64,000 nucleotides of DNA from assembly GCF_003583925.1 (NCBI RefSeq), contig NZ_QYCN01000004.1:81365-145364 (forward strand), in the 5' to 3' direction. The position numbers were made by a program, and so were the translations under genes. A model generated the notes under the pieces. It saw only the letters and a list, made by a program, of their open reading frames with translations. It ran no database searches and was not told the DNA's origin. The stretch is from Hymenobacter rubripertinctus (lineage in GTDB: Bacteria > Bacteroidota > Bacteroidia > Cytophagales > Hymenobacteraceae). Positions 7,936 to 17,558 of this stretch are shown here, in pieces. Every line of letters begins with the position of its first letter. Position 1 is the first letter of the stretch.

Positions 7936-8826
7936 TTACTTGCTCGAAGCCAGGGCCTCGGCCCCGCCTACGATTTCGAGAATCTCGGTGGTAATGGCCG
8001 CCTGACGGGTGCGGTTGTAGGTCAGCTTAAGCGACTTGAGCAGCTCGCCGGCGTTTTCGGTGGCCTTGTCCATGGCCGTCATGCGGGCGCCGTGCTCGGA
8101 GGCGTTGCTTTCCAGTACGGCCTTGTAGAGCTGCACCTTCAACGACTGCGGAATCAGGGTCTGTACGATTTCCTCCTTGGAAGGGGAGAAAATGTAGTCG
8201 GCGTTGGCCGTAGCCGGGGCATTGGCGGGCTGCTCGGTGGGCACGAGGGGCAACAACTGCTCGGCGCGCACCACCTGGGTGGCCACGTTGCGGAACTCGT
8301 TGTAGACCATCACCACCTCGTCGTACTGGCCGGAGCGGAAGCCATCCATGGCCCGTTCGGCGGCCTCGCGCACGGTATCGAAGGAAAGCTTACTGAACAC
8401 ATGCTGGTAGTCGCCGAGCAGCGGTCCGCGCTTACCAAAGTAGTCGTGGGCCTTTTTGCCAATGGCCATCACGGTGATGCTGCCCGCGGCGGCCTGCTGG
8501 GCGTAGCGGTTCTGCACCAACCCGTTCACGCCCTTGAACACGTTGCTATTGAACGCGCCGGCCAGGCCCCGGTCGGAGGTAATGGCGATGATCAGCACGC
8601 GGCGCACCTCGCGCACTACGCTGTAGTCGCTCACCGCCTCCTCGCCGGCCAGGGCCGTGAGGTTGCTCAGAATGCTGTTGAGCCGCTGGGCGTAGGGCCG
8701 CATGCGCAGGATATTATCCTGGGCGCGCCGCAGCTTGGCCGCCGCCACCATTTTCATGGCTTTGGTAATCTGCTGCGTGCTCTGCACCGACGTAATGCGG
8801 CTCCGGACTTCTTTTAAGCTAGCCAT
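7936..8826 (-). CDS. atpG: ATP synthase F1 gamma subunit
   Basis: The central rotating shaft of F1, coupling proton flow to ATP synthesis at the inner membrane. The 296-aa length is typical. The N-terminus MASLKEVRSRITSVQSTQQITKAMKMVAAAK is split by the family-typical helix pattern (KxIxxRIxSVxxTxQITKAMKMV), and the C-terminus ends NRTRQAAITTEILEIVGGAEAL, matching the conserved gamma ending. It is the last gene of the operon, separated from atpA by a word-repeat spacer of about 145 bp, which is unusual inside an atp operon. Confidence 0.97.
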   Translation of the reverse strand: MASLKEVRSRITSVQSTQQITKAMKMVAAAKLRRAQDNILRMRPYAQRLNSILSNLTALAGEEAVSDYSVVREVRRVLIIAITSDRGLAGAFNSNVFKGVNGLVQNRYAQQAAAGSITVMAIGKKAHDYFGKRGPLLGDYQHVFSKLSFDTVREAAERAMDGFRSGQYDEVVMVYNEFRNVATQVVRAEQLLPLVPTEQPANAPATANADYIFSPSKEEIVQTLIPQSLKVQLYKAVLESNASEHGARMTAMDKATENAGELLKSLKLTYNRTRQAAITTEILEIVGGAEALASSK

Positions 8827-8828
8827 TT

Positions 8829-8965
8829 CGTTGAGCTGTTAGCTGTTCGCTGTTCGCTTGCTTATCACTCTTACTTTAGCAGAGCAATAAGAAGCGGTAG
8901 CCATTAACTGCCAACTGCGCCTCCTAAACGAAGGCTGACAGCGAACAGCTAATGGCTAACAGCTT
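8829..8965. repeat. Word-repeat palindromic spacer between atpA and atpG
   Basis: The words agctgttagctgttcgctgttcgct (8831-8856) and the near reverse complement gacagcgaacagctaatggctaacagct (8937-8965) bracket about 80 nt. It is of the same word family as 4259-4410. Confidence 0.7.
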
Positions 8966-8970
8966 AAAAT

Positions 8971-10551
8971 TTAAGAGGCGTACTGCGCCGACAGGTCCTT
9001 GGCAACCTGACGGATGGCCCCGATGATGGTGTCGTCGAGTTTGCCGGCCTTCAGGGCTTTGAGCTCCTCGGCGTGGCGGGTGTGCATTACCTGGGTGAAC
9101 TCCTTCTCGAAGGCGCGCACCTTGTTGACGGGCACCTGGTCGAGCAGGCCGTTGGTGGCGGCGTAGATGATGGCCACCTGGTCCTCTACCTTCTGGGGCG
9201 AGAACTGGGCCTGCTTCAGGATTTCGAGGTTACGACGGCCGCGCTCAATGGTGAGGCGGGTCGAGGCATCGAGGTCGGAGCCGAACTTGGCAAAGGCTTC
9301 CAGCTCGCGGAACTGGGCCTGGTCGAGCTTCAGCGTACCAGCCACCTTCTTCATCGACTTGATCTGGGCGTTACCCCCTACGCGGCTCACCGAGATACCC
9401 ACGTTGATAGCAGGACGCACGCCGGAGTTGAACAGGTTGGTTTCGAGGAAGATCTGGCCGTCGGTAATCGAAATTACGTTGGTCGGGATGTACGCCGAAA
9501 CGTCGCCGGCCTGGGTTTCGATGATGGGCAGCGCCGTCAGCGAACCGCCGCCTTTCACCAGGTGCTTGATGCTCTCGGGCAGGTCGTTCATGTCCTGGGC
9601 AATGGCGTCGGACGCGTTGATCTTCGCGGCGCGCTCGAGCAGGCGGCTGTGCAGGTAGAATACGTCGCCGGGGTAGGCCTCACGGCCCGGAGGACGACGC
9701 AGCAGCAGCGACACCTCGCGGTAGGCCACGGCCTGCTTGGAAAGGTCGTCGTAGACCACCAGGGCCGGCCGGCCCGTATCGCGGAAGTACTCGCCGATGG
9801 CGGCACCCGTAAAGGGCGCGTAGAACTGCAAGGCGGCCGGATCGGAAGCCGAGGCCGACACCACCACGGTGTAGTCCATGGCCCCACCTTTGGTGAGCGA
9901 CTGCACGATCTGGGCTACCGTAGAAGCCTTCTGACCCACGGCCACATAAATGCAGAACACGGGCTCGCCACGATCGAAGAACTCGCGCTGGTTCAGGATG
10001 GCATCGAGGGCTACCGTCGACTTACCCGTCTGCCGGTCACCGATGATGAGCTCCCGCTGGCCGCGGCCAATCGGAATCATGGCGTCGATGGCCTTGATGC
10101 CGGTTTGCAGGGGCTCAGCTACCGGCTGGCGGTAGATTACGCCGGGCGCCTTGCGCTCCAGAGGCATGTCGTAGGTCTGGCCCTGGATGGGGCCACGGCC
10201 GTCGATGGGCTGGCCCAGCGTGTTCACCACGCGGCCAATGATGCCCTCACCTACCAGGATGGAGGCAATTTTATTGGTGCGGCGCACGGTAGCGCCCTCC
10301 CGGATTGCGGAATAATCGCCGAGCATTACTGCGCCCACGTTATCTTCTTCCAGGTTGAGAACGAGGGCGCGCAGGCCGTTTTCAAATTCGAGCAATTCCC
10401 CCGCCTGGGCGTTGCCCAGGCCGTAGATGCGGGCTACACCATCGCCAACCTGCAAAACGGTGCCCACCTCTTCGAGTTCGGCTTCGGTTTTGAAGTTGGA
10501 GAGTTGCTCCCGCAGAATGGCGGATACTTCATCCGGACGTACGTCTGCCAT
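8971..10551 (-). CDS. atpA: ATP synthase F1 alpha subunit
   Basis: Non-catalytic nucleotide-binding subunit of F1. The Walker A motif GDRQTGKST is at about residue 171 and the Walker B-like [12 protein letters not shown] follows at about 265. The signature [17 protein letters not shown] is present near 375. 526 aa is normal for Bacteroidota. The ATG at 10551 is 6 bp downstream of the atpH stop, so the two are translationally close. The beta and epsilon genes are not in this operon or window. Confidence 0.98.
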   Translation of the reverse strand: MADVRPDEVSAILREQLSNFKTEAELEEVGTVLQVGDGVARIYGLGNAQAGELLEFENGLRALVLNLEEDNVGAVMLGDYSAIREGATVRRTNKIASILVGEGIIGRVVNTLGQPIDGRGPIQGQTYDMPLERKAPGVIYRQPVAEPLQTGIKAIDAMIPIGRGQRELIIGDRQTGKSTVALDAILNQREFFDRGEPVFCIYVAVGQKASTVAQIVQSLTKGGAMDYTVVVSASASDPAALQFYAPFTGAAIGEYFRDTGRPALVVYDDLSKQAVAYREVSLLLRRPPGREAYPGDVFYLHSRLLERAAKINASDAIAQDMNDLPESIKHLVKGGGSLTALPIIETQAGDVSAYIPTNVISITDGQIFLETNLFNSGVRPAINVGISVSRVGGNAQIKSMKKVAGTLKLDQAQFRELEAFAKFGSDLDASTRLTIERGRRNLEILKQAQFSPQKVEDQVAIIYAATNGLLDQVPVNKVRAFEKEFTQVMHTRHAEELKALKAGKLDDTIIGAIRQVAKDLSAQYAS

Positions 10552-10557
10552 GGTGGG

Positions 10558-11118
10558 TTATAGTTGGGGTTGGTAGGGATTCTTGGAGAATTCGGTGCGC
10601 AGCTTGCGCAGCCGGTAGCTAACCGAGTCGTCAATCAGCTGGTCGCCGATGCGGAGCACGAAGCCACCGATCAGGGCTTCATCCACTTTTTCCTGGAGCG
10701 TGACCTTGGGCAGGCCGGTTTGCTCACGCACGAGCTGCACCAGTTGCAAACGGGTGGGCGAGTCGAGTGGGGCGGCCGTGGTCACCTGGGCCACCTGCAT
10801 TCCCTGCTTCAGGTTGTACTGCTTCAGAAATTCGTCGCCGATGAATACCAGGGAACTTTCGCGGTTGTGCTGGGTGACAATCGAGAAGAACTTCTCGGTC
10901 ATCGCCGTTACTTTGCCGCCAAAAATAGCCCGCAGAATCGCCAGCTTCTTGTCGTGCTTCACGATGGGGTTGCGGAGCAGCAGGCGCAGGTCGCGGTTTT
11001 CGCCCAGCGTTTTGCTGAACAGGTCCATATCCTGCTTCACTTGCTCCAGCTCACCGCGCTCCTGGGCCAGATCAAGCAAGGACTTGGCGTAGCGGGAGGC
11101 AACTCGTAGTTCAGACAT
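10558..11118 (-). CDS. atpH: ATP synthase F1 delta (OSCP) subunit
   Basis: Peripheral-stalk subunit joining F1 to the b subunits. 186 aa with the typical start SELRVASRYAKSLLDLAQE and the C-terminal signature PKVTLQEKVDEALIGGFVLR followed by IGDQLIDDSVSYRLRKL. It follows atpF after a 106-bp gap that contains another word-repeat palindrome, and runs almost directly into atpA. Confidence 0.96.
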   Translation of the reverse strand: MSELRVASRYAKSLLDLAQERGELEQVKQDMDLFSKTLGENRDLRLLLRNPIVKHDKKLAILRAIFGGKVTAMTEKFFSIVTQHNRESSLVFIGDEFLKQYNLKQGMQVAQVTTAAPLDSPTRLQLVQLVREQTGLPKVTLQEKVDEALIGGFVLRIGDQLIDDSVSYRLRKLRTEFSKNPYQPQL

Positions 11119-11119
11119 T

Positions 11120-11218
11120 GATGTAGTTGTCGGTTGTTAGTTGTCAGTTGTCAGTTTTTAGCTGTTGGTGCCGGGCGGCAAACGCCTGACAACTGACAAC
11201 TGAAAACTGAAAACCCCC
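11120..11218. repeat. Word-repeat palindromic spacer (gttgtcagtt type) between atpF and atpH
   Basis: Tandem words gttgtcggttgttagttgtcagttgtcag (about 11126-11155) face the reverse-complement words ctgacaactgacaactgaaaactgaaaac (about 11187-11215). The design is that of the gctgtta family with a different word. Confidence 0.75.
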
Positions 11219-11224
11219 AACGGA

Positions 11225-11719
11225 CTAGTTGAGCTTTACTTCTTTCAGGTACGAGTCGACGAGTTGCTGCTGGGCGGGCTGATCGGTCAGCTCGCGGCGC
11301 AGGATGCGCTCGGCAATATCGATGGAGAGCTGGGCGGCGGTATTTTTGACCTCGGCCAGCGCGGCGTTCTTTTCGTTCTGAATGGCTTCGCGGGCCTGGG
11401 CAATGAGGCGGGTGCCTTCTTCGTTGGCTTTGTCTTTGGCCTGCTCCAGGAGCTGGTTCGACATGGCCGTGGCCTCCTTCATAATCCGGTCGCGCTCCAG
11501 CCGGGCTTCGGCCAGCAGCTTTTCGTTGCCGGCTTTGAGCTCCTGCATTTCCAGCTTGGCCTGGTCGGCCATGCGCAAGGCGCCTTCAATGGAGCTTTCC
11601 CGCTCCTTGAGGGAGCTAAGAATGGGTTTCCAGGCAAACGAGCGCAGCAAGAGCAGCACGATGCCGAAAATCACCACCTGCCAGAAAATCAGGCCAAATT
11701 CGGGGGTTACAATGTTCAT
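11225..11719 (-). CDS. atpF: ATP synthase F0 b subunit
   Basis: Membrane-anchored peripheral stalk of F0F1. A single N-terminal membrane helix (FGLIFWQVVIFGIVLLLL, residues about 8-25) is followed by a long charged helix with many Glu, Lys and Arg residues, as in b subunits. The frame is open for 30 codons further upstream, but the ATG at 11719 begins the conserved MNIVTPEFGLIFWQ start, giving the usual length of 164 aa. A gap of about 180 bp separates it from atpE. Confidence 0.96.
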   Translation of the reverse strand: MNIVTPEFGLIFWQVVIFGIVLLLLRSFAWKPILSSLKERESSIEGALRMADQAKLEMQELKAGNEKLLAEARLERDRIMKEATAMSNQLLEQAKDKANEEGTRLIAQAREAIQNEKNAALAEVKNTAAQLSIDIAERILRRELTDQPAQQQLVDSYLKEVKLN

Positions 11720-11899
11720 AGGGAAGTAGTCAGTAAGGCGTACTTGGTACCTGAAATCCGGAGGAGGCAAGGGGCCGAAAGCCGCCCGTAAGCGGCCGGC
11801 AGCCTCCAAAACCTACCCCCCGGAAAAGCCAAGACAGCCCGCTACGCCGTGCGCTGAAGCGACCTAGCGCAGCGGGCTGCTCTTGTACTACCTCTATCC

Positions 11900-12196
<297 letters not shown>

Positions 12197-12199
12197 TCA

Positions 12200-12210
12200 G
12201 GGGGGGGGGG
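12200..12210. repeat. Run of 11 G residues in the atpB-atpE gap
   Basis: A homopolymer of 11 G on the plus strand (11 C in the transcript) lies between the atpB stop and atpE ATG. It is the longest homopolymer I noticed in the window and sits in a leader where it could alter c-subunit expression if its length varies. Confidence 0.8.
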
Positions 12211-12222
12211 TATGCGTACTAC

Positions 12223-13275
12223 TTAGTGGGCGTGAGCGGGTTCGGCCCCGTCGCCGCCACCCATCTGGTAGTCGGCGTCGTGGTGGTCTTCTACCGCGCC
12301 ACCGATGTACATGGCCGTGAGCAGCGTGAAGATGTAGGCCTGCAAAATGGCCACCAGCAGCTCCAGCATGTTAATGAACAAACCGAAGGCCAGCGACACG
12401 GGCGCAACGCCCAGGTTGCGGAAGATGAAGATGAGCGAAATAAAGCTCAGCGTGACGATGTGGCCGGCCGTGATGTTGGCGAACAGACGCACCATCAGGG
12501 AGAAGGGCTTGACCACGATGCCGATGAGTTCGACCGGAATCATGATGGGCAACAGGGCCTTCGGGACGCCGGGCGTGGCGAAAATGTGGGCCCAGTAGTT
12601 TTTGTTGGAGCTGAACAGAGTGATGAGCAGCGTGAGCAGGGCCAGGGTCATGGTCACGGCAATGTTGCCGGTGAGGTTGGCGCCGCCGGGCATCAGGCCC
12701 ATCAGGTTGTTGAACCAGATGAAGAAGAATACCGTGAGCAAGTAGGGCATGTAGCGCTCATACTTGGGGCCGATGGACTTCTTGGCTACTTCGTCGCGCA
12801 CGAAAATGATGATGGGTTCGAAGAAGGACTGAATGCCCCGGGGAGCCCCGGTACCGCGCTTGGCGTAGCCCCGGGCCACGGCAATGAACACGACCAGCAG
12901 CAACGTGGCGCTCAGCATCAGCGAGGCCACGTTCTTGGTGATGGAGAAGTCGTAGACCTTGCTGCCGTCTTCCGACACGAGGTGCTCGTGCTCCAGCTTC
13001 AGGCCGTCGTACACCTTGCCTTCGGCCAGCTGGCGCGAGGAAAACGTGGACAGACCGTGGCCGGGCCGGAAGGCAATAACGGGCAGGTAGGTGGTGAAAT
13101 GGTTGTTGCCGGTGGAGAACCAGTGCCACTCGTGCGAATCGCCGATGTGGTGCAGAATCATCTCGCCCGGATTGAACTCTTCCGTGTCCGTAGCCTCGGC
13201 CGTAGTGGCGGTTGGCTCGTTGGCGAAGGCCGAGAACGATAGGAAGCAGAAGAGGGCTAACAGTAAGCGCTTCAT
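12223..13275 (-). CDS. atpB: ATP synthase F0 a subunit
   Basis: Stator subunit providing the proton half-channels of F0. 350 aa, longer than the E. coli protein because of a signal-peptide-like start (MKRLLLALFCFLSFSAFA) and an extra ~90-residue periplasmic region, a form common in Bacteroidota. The essential Arg is in SLMVRLFANITAGHIV (about residue 265). Five or so membrane helices follow. The C-terminus is a His/Asp-rich tail (DHHDADYQMGGGDG). It follows the atpI-like gene after about 35 bp. Confidence 0.95.
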   Translation of the reverse strand: MKRLLLALFCFLSFSAFANEPTATTAEATDTEEFNPGEMILHHIGDSHEWHWFSTGNNHFTTYLPVIAFRPGHGLSTFSSRQLAEGKVYDGLKLEHEHLVSEDGSKVYDFSITKNVASLMLSATLLLVVFIAVARGYAKRGTGAPRGIQSFFEPIIIFVRDEVAKKSIGPKYERYMPYLLTVFFFIWFNNLMGLMPGGANLTGNIAVTMTLALLTLLITLFSSNKNYWAHIFATPGVPKALLPIMIPVELIGIVVKPFSLMVRLFANITAGHIVTLSFISLIFIFRNLGVAPVSLAFGLFINMLELLVAILQAYIFTLLTAMYIGGAVEDHHDADYQMGGGDGAEPAHAH

Positions 13276-13308
13276 TCAGAGTGGCTTAGGGATTTGTTCA
13301 CAAAAACT

Positions 13309-13716
13309 TCATTTTGTGATTTCGCCCGGTTTTGAAAACGGGCGCAAGTTACTCAGAACGCTCCAGACTTCAAACCCGGCAAAGAGAAAATACAGGAGAA
13401 AGAAGCTTCCCAGGAAGGCCCAACGGGCCGAACCTTCGTGGCCGCCGCCCCGCAAAAGGTACACCAGCACCAGCGTGAGCGACAAAAGCAGCCGCGCGAT
13501 CATGGCTCCGAAGTAGGCCACCAGAAAGTTATCGGGGTTGGCACTGATGAGTCGTTCCATCAGCCGGTAGAGCACCAGCGTGAGCACGAAGAAGAACCCA
13601 AACGTGTAGGCCGTGAACGGATGCACGATGCGCGGCCCGAACTGGGAGTACACCGCGTAGAGCACGAAGCCCACCAGCAGGCTGAAGAGCAGATAGGGAC
13701 GAAGGAAGGTTTTCAT
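13309..13716 (-). CDS. Small four-helix membrane protein of the atp operon (AtpI position)
   Basis: 135 aa with four hydrophobic segments (LLFSLLVGFVLYAVY; AYTFGFFFVLTLVLYRLM; YFGAMIARLLLSLTLVLVYLL; AFLGSFFLLYFLFAGFEVW). Its position between the atpZ-like gene and atpB is where AtpI-type assembly or cation-handling proteins lie in many bacteria, and the fold pattern agrees. Sequence similarity to AtpI is not obvious by eye, so the function is inferred from context. Confidence 0.75.
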   Translation of the reverse strand: MKTFLRPYLLFSLLVGFVLYAVYSQFGPRIVHPFTAYTFGFFFVLTLVLYRLMERLISANPDNFLVAYFGAMIARLLLSLTLVLVYLLRGGGHEGSARWAFLGSFFLLYFLFAGFEVWSVLSNLRPFSKPGEITK

Positions 13717-13842
13717 GCGAAAAAAGCGAAGTGCAGCCGTGCCCCGGAGGCCCGCCGCTTTGGTTTAGGTAACCGTTGTGCCGCCGGGCGGGGGGTATTC
13801 GTGCAGCAGGTCGTTTAATGAGAGGCGGGAGCCAGCCCCACC

Positions 13843-14088
13843 CTACGGCTCTTTCGTGACGGCGCGGATGACGTTATATAAGGCCGCGAACAGGCCCAGC
13901 AGCATCAGGGCCAGCGTGAACCAGGGCGTTTGGGTCTGGTAGTGCTTGTCGAGCCAGTAGCCGGCCCAGGTGCTCAGGCCGATAGTGGCCGCCATCTGGG
14001 CCCCGATGCCGGAGTAGCGGGCCACGGCCCGCAGGCGGTCGGGGCTGGAATCGGGCTTGGGGCGCGGGGTGGGAGCAGAATCGGGCAT
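13843..14088 (-). CDS. AtpZ/AtpI-like small membrane protein
   Basis: 81 aa with two membrane helices (YSGIGAQMAATIGLSTWAGYW and WFTLALMLLGLFAALYNV). The GIGxQMxxxIxLxxxxGYWLD pattern is typical of the AtpZ-type F0F1-ATPase subunit, thought to help assembly or Mg/Ca transport. It is the first gene of the operon. The ATG at 14088 lies 29 bp after a good -7 element at 14117-14124. Confidence 0.82.
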   Translation of the reverse strand: MPDSAPTPRPKPDSSPDRLRAVARYSGIGAQMAATIGLSTWAGYWLDKHYQTQTPWFTLALMLLGLFAALYNVIRAVTKEP

Positions 14089-14116
14089 GGCGGGCGGAAA
14101 CGGGCAGTGGGGAGGA

Positions 14117-14124
14117 CAAAATTA
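14117..14124 (-). promoter_or_regulatory. Candidate -7 box (TAATTTTG) of the ATP synthase operon
   Basis: Reading the minus strand, TAATTTTG matches the Bacteroidota TAnnTTTG element exactly and lies about 29 nt before the atpZ-like ATG. The matching -33 TTG/TTTG is weak (ggttcgg at about the right distance), so this is a moderate call. Confidence 0.45.
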
Positions 14125-14288
14125 CGGGATACTTTGGCAGCAGCCGAACCAGCGGGCAGCGTCCGGGCAGAAACCTGTACTTTTACTGAGTCTGCTACGT
14201 TGAGAGAAGCGCGCGCCCCGAACGATTCGGTTGGTGGGCCACGTTTTCCGTCCGTATCCTTTCCTTCGCCCTGAGCTTTTCTGCCGCC

Positions 14289-17200
14289 TTGACGACGACC
14301 CACTCGCTGCTTCTGCGTACCCTCGCGGCTCCTACCGCCGCCGTTTTGCTGCTGGCCGGCCTGGGCGGCTGTGCCTCGGAGCGCCGCTCCCTGCTAGGCC
14401 GCACCTACGACAACGTGGTGGCCCGCGACAACGCCTACTTCCTGGCCCGCGAGAAGATGCGGGCCACCGAGCTGGCCCTGGCCAAGGCCCGCGTGAACGA
14501 CTACAACCGGGTGCTGCCCCTGTTTCCGGTCGTTGATGAGGCCACCGCCACCCGCCTGACGGCCGACATGGAGGACATCATCAAGAAGGCCTCTTTGCCC
14601 GTGCAGCACCGCCCCGGCTCCGACTGGACCGACGACAGCTACCTGCTCATCGGCCAGGCCCGCTACTACAAGCGCGAGTTCGAGGACGCGGCCAAGACCT
14701 TCAAGTACGTCAACAGCACCAGCAAAGACCCCAACGCCCGCCACGAGGCCCTTATCTGGCTCATGCGCACCTTCCTGGCGCTCCAGGAGCCGGGCAACGC
14801 GGCGGCGGTATCGGATATTCTGGACAAGGAAACGGGCACCGAGCCCAACGCCCGGGCGCTGTTCCTGACCCGGGCCGAATACTACCTGCAAACCGGGGAG
14901 CCCGCTCGCGCCATCGAGAACCTCGAAAAGGCCATTCCTTATATCGAGCCCAAAAACGAGCAGTCGCGCACGCGCTACATTCTGGCCCAGCTCTACCAGG
15001 CCCAGGGCGACGATAAGAAGGCCTATGCCGAGCTGAACCAGATTCTCAAGAAGAACCCGCCCTACGAGCTGGACTTTTTCAGCAAGCTGATGCTGGGCCA
15101 GGTATCGGACCTGAACCTGAACGACCGGACCCGGCTCAATAAGTATTTCGCCAAGCTGCTCAAGGACCCCAAGAACAAGGAGTACCGCGACAAGATTTAC
15201 TACGAGATGGCGCGCGTGGATTATCGCCAGCAGCGCTACCCCGAGGCCCTGGCCCTGCTCCAAAAATCGGTTCGCACGCCGGAGGCCAGCAAGGCCCAGA
15301 AGGCCTACACCTACCTGCTCGACGGCCGCATCTACTACGAAAACCTCCAGAAGTATCGCCTGGCCGCCGCCTATTACGACAGTACGGTGCAGAATATGCC
15401 CCGGGAGGTACCCGCGTACGAGGCCATTGCCGAGCGCGCCGGTATCCTGAAGGATTTCGCCCAGCAGCTTATCATTGTGGAAAACCAGGACAGTTTGCAG
15501 GCCCTGGCCCGCCTGGCCCCCGACGAGCTGACGACCCGCCTGACCACTTACGCCCAGGCCGAGTTAGACGAGCGTCAGCGCCAGGCCGAGGCCCTGGCCG
15601 CCCGCCAGGAAGTGGAGCGCCAGCGCAGTCAGCAGCAAACTGCCACCGGCCTGGCCCCGGGCCGCGACCTGCAACCCGACGTGAGTGCCGAGGATTTTCT
15701 GGCCGGCAACACGGGGGCCAAGTGGTACTTCGATAACCCCACGGCCCTGAGTACGGCCCGCAACGACTTTATCCGCAAATGGGGTGACCGGCCCCTCCAG
15801 GACAACTGGCGGACCGTGACTCAGGCCAGCAACTCGCCCGTGACGCCCCAGGGCGGCAACGTGCCGGTGAGCATTGCCGGCAACGATAACACCGTGGTGA
15901 ATGGCACCGACAAGCCCGCCGCCGTCGACCCCGCCGTGCAGCTTCAGTCCCTGGTGAGCCAGTACCGGCAAAAGATTCCGCTGACGCCGGAGCAGCTCAC
16001 CGCTTCCAACGCCCAGACCGAAGAGGCCCTGTACGCGTTGGGTGGCATCTACAACCAGCAACTGCGAGAGCCGGAGCGGTCCATTGAAACCTACGAAACC
16101 CTGCTGCGCCGCTACCCTACGGGCACCCACACGCCCGAGACGCTCTACATCCTGTACCTGATTCATAAGGACCGCAACGAAGCCGGCAAGGCCGAGCAGT
16201 ATGCGGCCCGGCTGCGGCAGGATTTTCCTGCTACCTCCTACGCCCGCCTCGTGGCCGACCCGGAGTACCTGCGCCGCACTTCGGTAGCCAACGCGAAGGT
16301 GGCCGTGCTGGTCGATTCGGCGTTCGTGTTCTATAAGAAGCAGGATTTCAAAAAGGCCACCGCCGTATTGGCCCAGGCCCGGCAGCAGTACCCCGAAACC
16401 GACCTCAACGACCAGGTAGCCTACCTCAATGCCCTGCTCACTATCCGGACCCAGCCGCCCCTCACGGCCCGGGCCACGGTGGAAAAATTCTACAAGGACT
16501 ACCCGCAGAGCCCCCTGGCCAGTAAAGCCGAGGTACTGCTCGATACCTACCGCAAATACGACCAGGGCCAGATTACCGGCGTGCTGGCCAGTACCGACAA
16601 GCCCGTAGTATCGGTCTTCAAGCCGGGCGAAGTAGACCCGCGGATGCCGGTTTACTACCGCGCCCCCCCCAAGCCAGCAGCCACTCCGCCGCCCGCCCTC
16701 ACGCCCCCGAACGGCGCAGCAACGGCCAAAACGCCAACGAATTCTCCGGCGTTGGAGAAGGCCACACCGGCCATCACCACGCCGGCCCCGACTGACTCGG
16801 CGGCAGCCAAATCGGTGCTGCCACCTCCCCCGCCGCCGCTCAGCCCCGAGGAGGAAGCCAAGGCCGCCCGGCGGGCCGCCGCCCAGGCCCGGGCCCGGGG
16901 CCAGAAGGTGCCTACGCCGGCGAAGCCCGCCAAGGAGCCCGTTGCCGCCGTCGTCCCGGAGCCATTGCCGCCCACCGAACCAGTACCGCAACCGAATAGC
17001 CCGCCCACGCCTGCGCCGCCGGTTGCCCCGGCACCGGTTCCGGTCTCCCTTTACAAAGCAGATCAGGCCGTCAGCCATTTCATTGTGCTCGTGCTGGCCA
17101 AGGATGCGCCCATTCTGGCCGACCTGCCGGCCCAACTCCAGGCTTACAACGGCCGCTTTTACAAGTCCAGTAGTTTGCTGGTGCGGCAACAGGCCCTGAA

Positions 17201-17414
17201 CGCTACTCAGGAGCTGGTGATTGTGGAGGCCATGCCGGACGCCCGAATTGCCCAGAGCTACGCCCTGAAGCTGCGCGGCCCCCAGTCGCCGCTGAGCAAG
17301 CTGCGCGGGGCGGGTTACCAAGCCCTGGTTGTGGGTATTGATAATCTGCCGGTGCTGCTGCAACAAGGCAACCTCGACGAATACCAGCGTTTCTACGACC
17401 AGAATTACCGTTAA
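14289..17414 (+). CDS. sprE: SprE/PorW-type gliding and type IX secretion lipoprotein
   Basis: Large TPR lipoprotein needed for type IX secretion and gliding in Bacteroidota. The signal peptide ends in a lipobox (LAGLGGC, about residue 28), so it should sit at the outer membrane. TPR-type helices run through residues ~90-380 and 590-760; WTDDSYLLIGQARYYKREF and EALIWLMRTFLAL are typical of the family. A Pro/Ala-rich linker (about 800-910) precedes a C-terminal domain (VSHFIVLVLAKDAP onward), also family-typical. The start is a TTG at 14289, the only in-frame start that keeps the signal peptide. It is placed apart from the gld genes, as usual. Confidence 0.85.
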   Translation: MTTTHSLLLRTLAAPTAAVLLLAGLGGCASERRSLLGRTYDNVVARDNAYFLAREKMRATELALAKARVNDYNRVLPLFPVVDEATATRLTADMEDIIKKASLPVQHRPGSDWTDDSYLLIGQARYYKREFEDAAKTFKYVNSTSKDPNARHEALIWLMRTFLALQEPGNAAAVSDILDKETGTEPNARALFLTRAEYYLQTGEPARAIENLEKAIPYIEPKNEQSRTRYILAQLYQAQGDDKKAYAELNQILKKNPPYELDFFSKLMLGQVSDLNLNDRTRLNKYFAKLLKDPKNKEYRDKIYYEMARVDYRQQRYPEALALLQKSVRTPEASKAQKAYTYLLDGRIYYENLQKYRLAAAYYDSTVQNMPREVPAYEAIAERAGILKDFAQQLIIVENQDSLQALARLAPDELTTRLTTYAQAELDERQRQAEALAARQEVERQRSQQQTATGLAPGRDLQPDVSAEDFLAGNTGAKWYFDNPTALSTARNDFIRKWGDRPLQDNWRTVTQASNSPVTPQGGNVPVSIAGNDNTVVNGTDKPAAVDPAVQLQSLVSQYRQKIPLTPEQLTASNAQTEEALYALGGIYNQQLREPERSIETYETLLRRYPTGTHTPETLYILYLIHKDRNEAGKAEQYAARLRQDFPATSYARLVADPEYLRRTSVANAKVAVLVDSAFVFYKKQDFKKATAVLAQARQQYPETDLNDQVAYLNALLTIRTQPPLTARATVEKFYKDYPQSPLASKAEVLLDTYRKYDQGQITGVLASTDKPVVSVFKPGEVDPRMPVYYRAPPKPAATPPPALTPPNGAATAKTPTNSPALEKATPAITTPAPTDSAAAKSVLPPPPPPLSPEEEAKAARRAAAQARARGQKVPTPAKPAKEPVAAVVPEPLPPTEPVPQPNSPPTPAPPVAPAPVPVSLYKADQAVSHFIVLVLAKDAPILADLPAQLQAYNGRFYKSSSLLVRQQALNATQELVIVEAMPDARIAQSYALKLRGPQSPLSKLRGAGYQALVVGIDNLPVLLQQGNLDEYQRFYDQNYR

Positions 17415-17416
17415 CT

Positions 17417-17556
17417 TCAATTAAAAATTAAGAGTGAAAAATTAAAAAATTGGTGGTAAGCCTTTCCGTTTAGGGCCGAATGCTGGCGTCTGAGCCATTT
17501 GCTTCATGTTTCCAATTCTTAATTCTTCACTTTTAATTTTTAATTTTTAATTGAAA
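17417..17556. repeat. Word-repeat palindromic spacer (attaaaaatt type)
   Basis: Between sprE and PBP1A, AT-rich words (cttcaattaaaaattaagagtg and aaaaattaaaaaatt, 17416-17452) face the reverse-complement words ttaattcttcacttttaatt and tttaatttttaattg (17519-17556) around a GC-rich centre. Confidence 0.75.
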
Positions 17557-17558
17557 AC

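Noticed and set aside
9073..10563. 496-codon frame antisense to atpA
   Set aside because: Shadow of a highly conserved gene.
15564..17420. 618-codon frame antisense to the sprE-like gene
   Set aside because: GC-rich third-position shadow of a gene with a signal peptide, TPRs and a family-typical C-terminus on the other strand.
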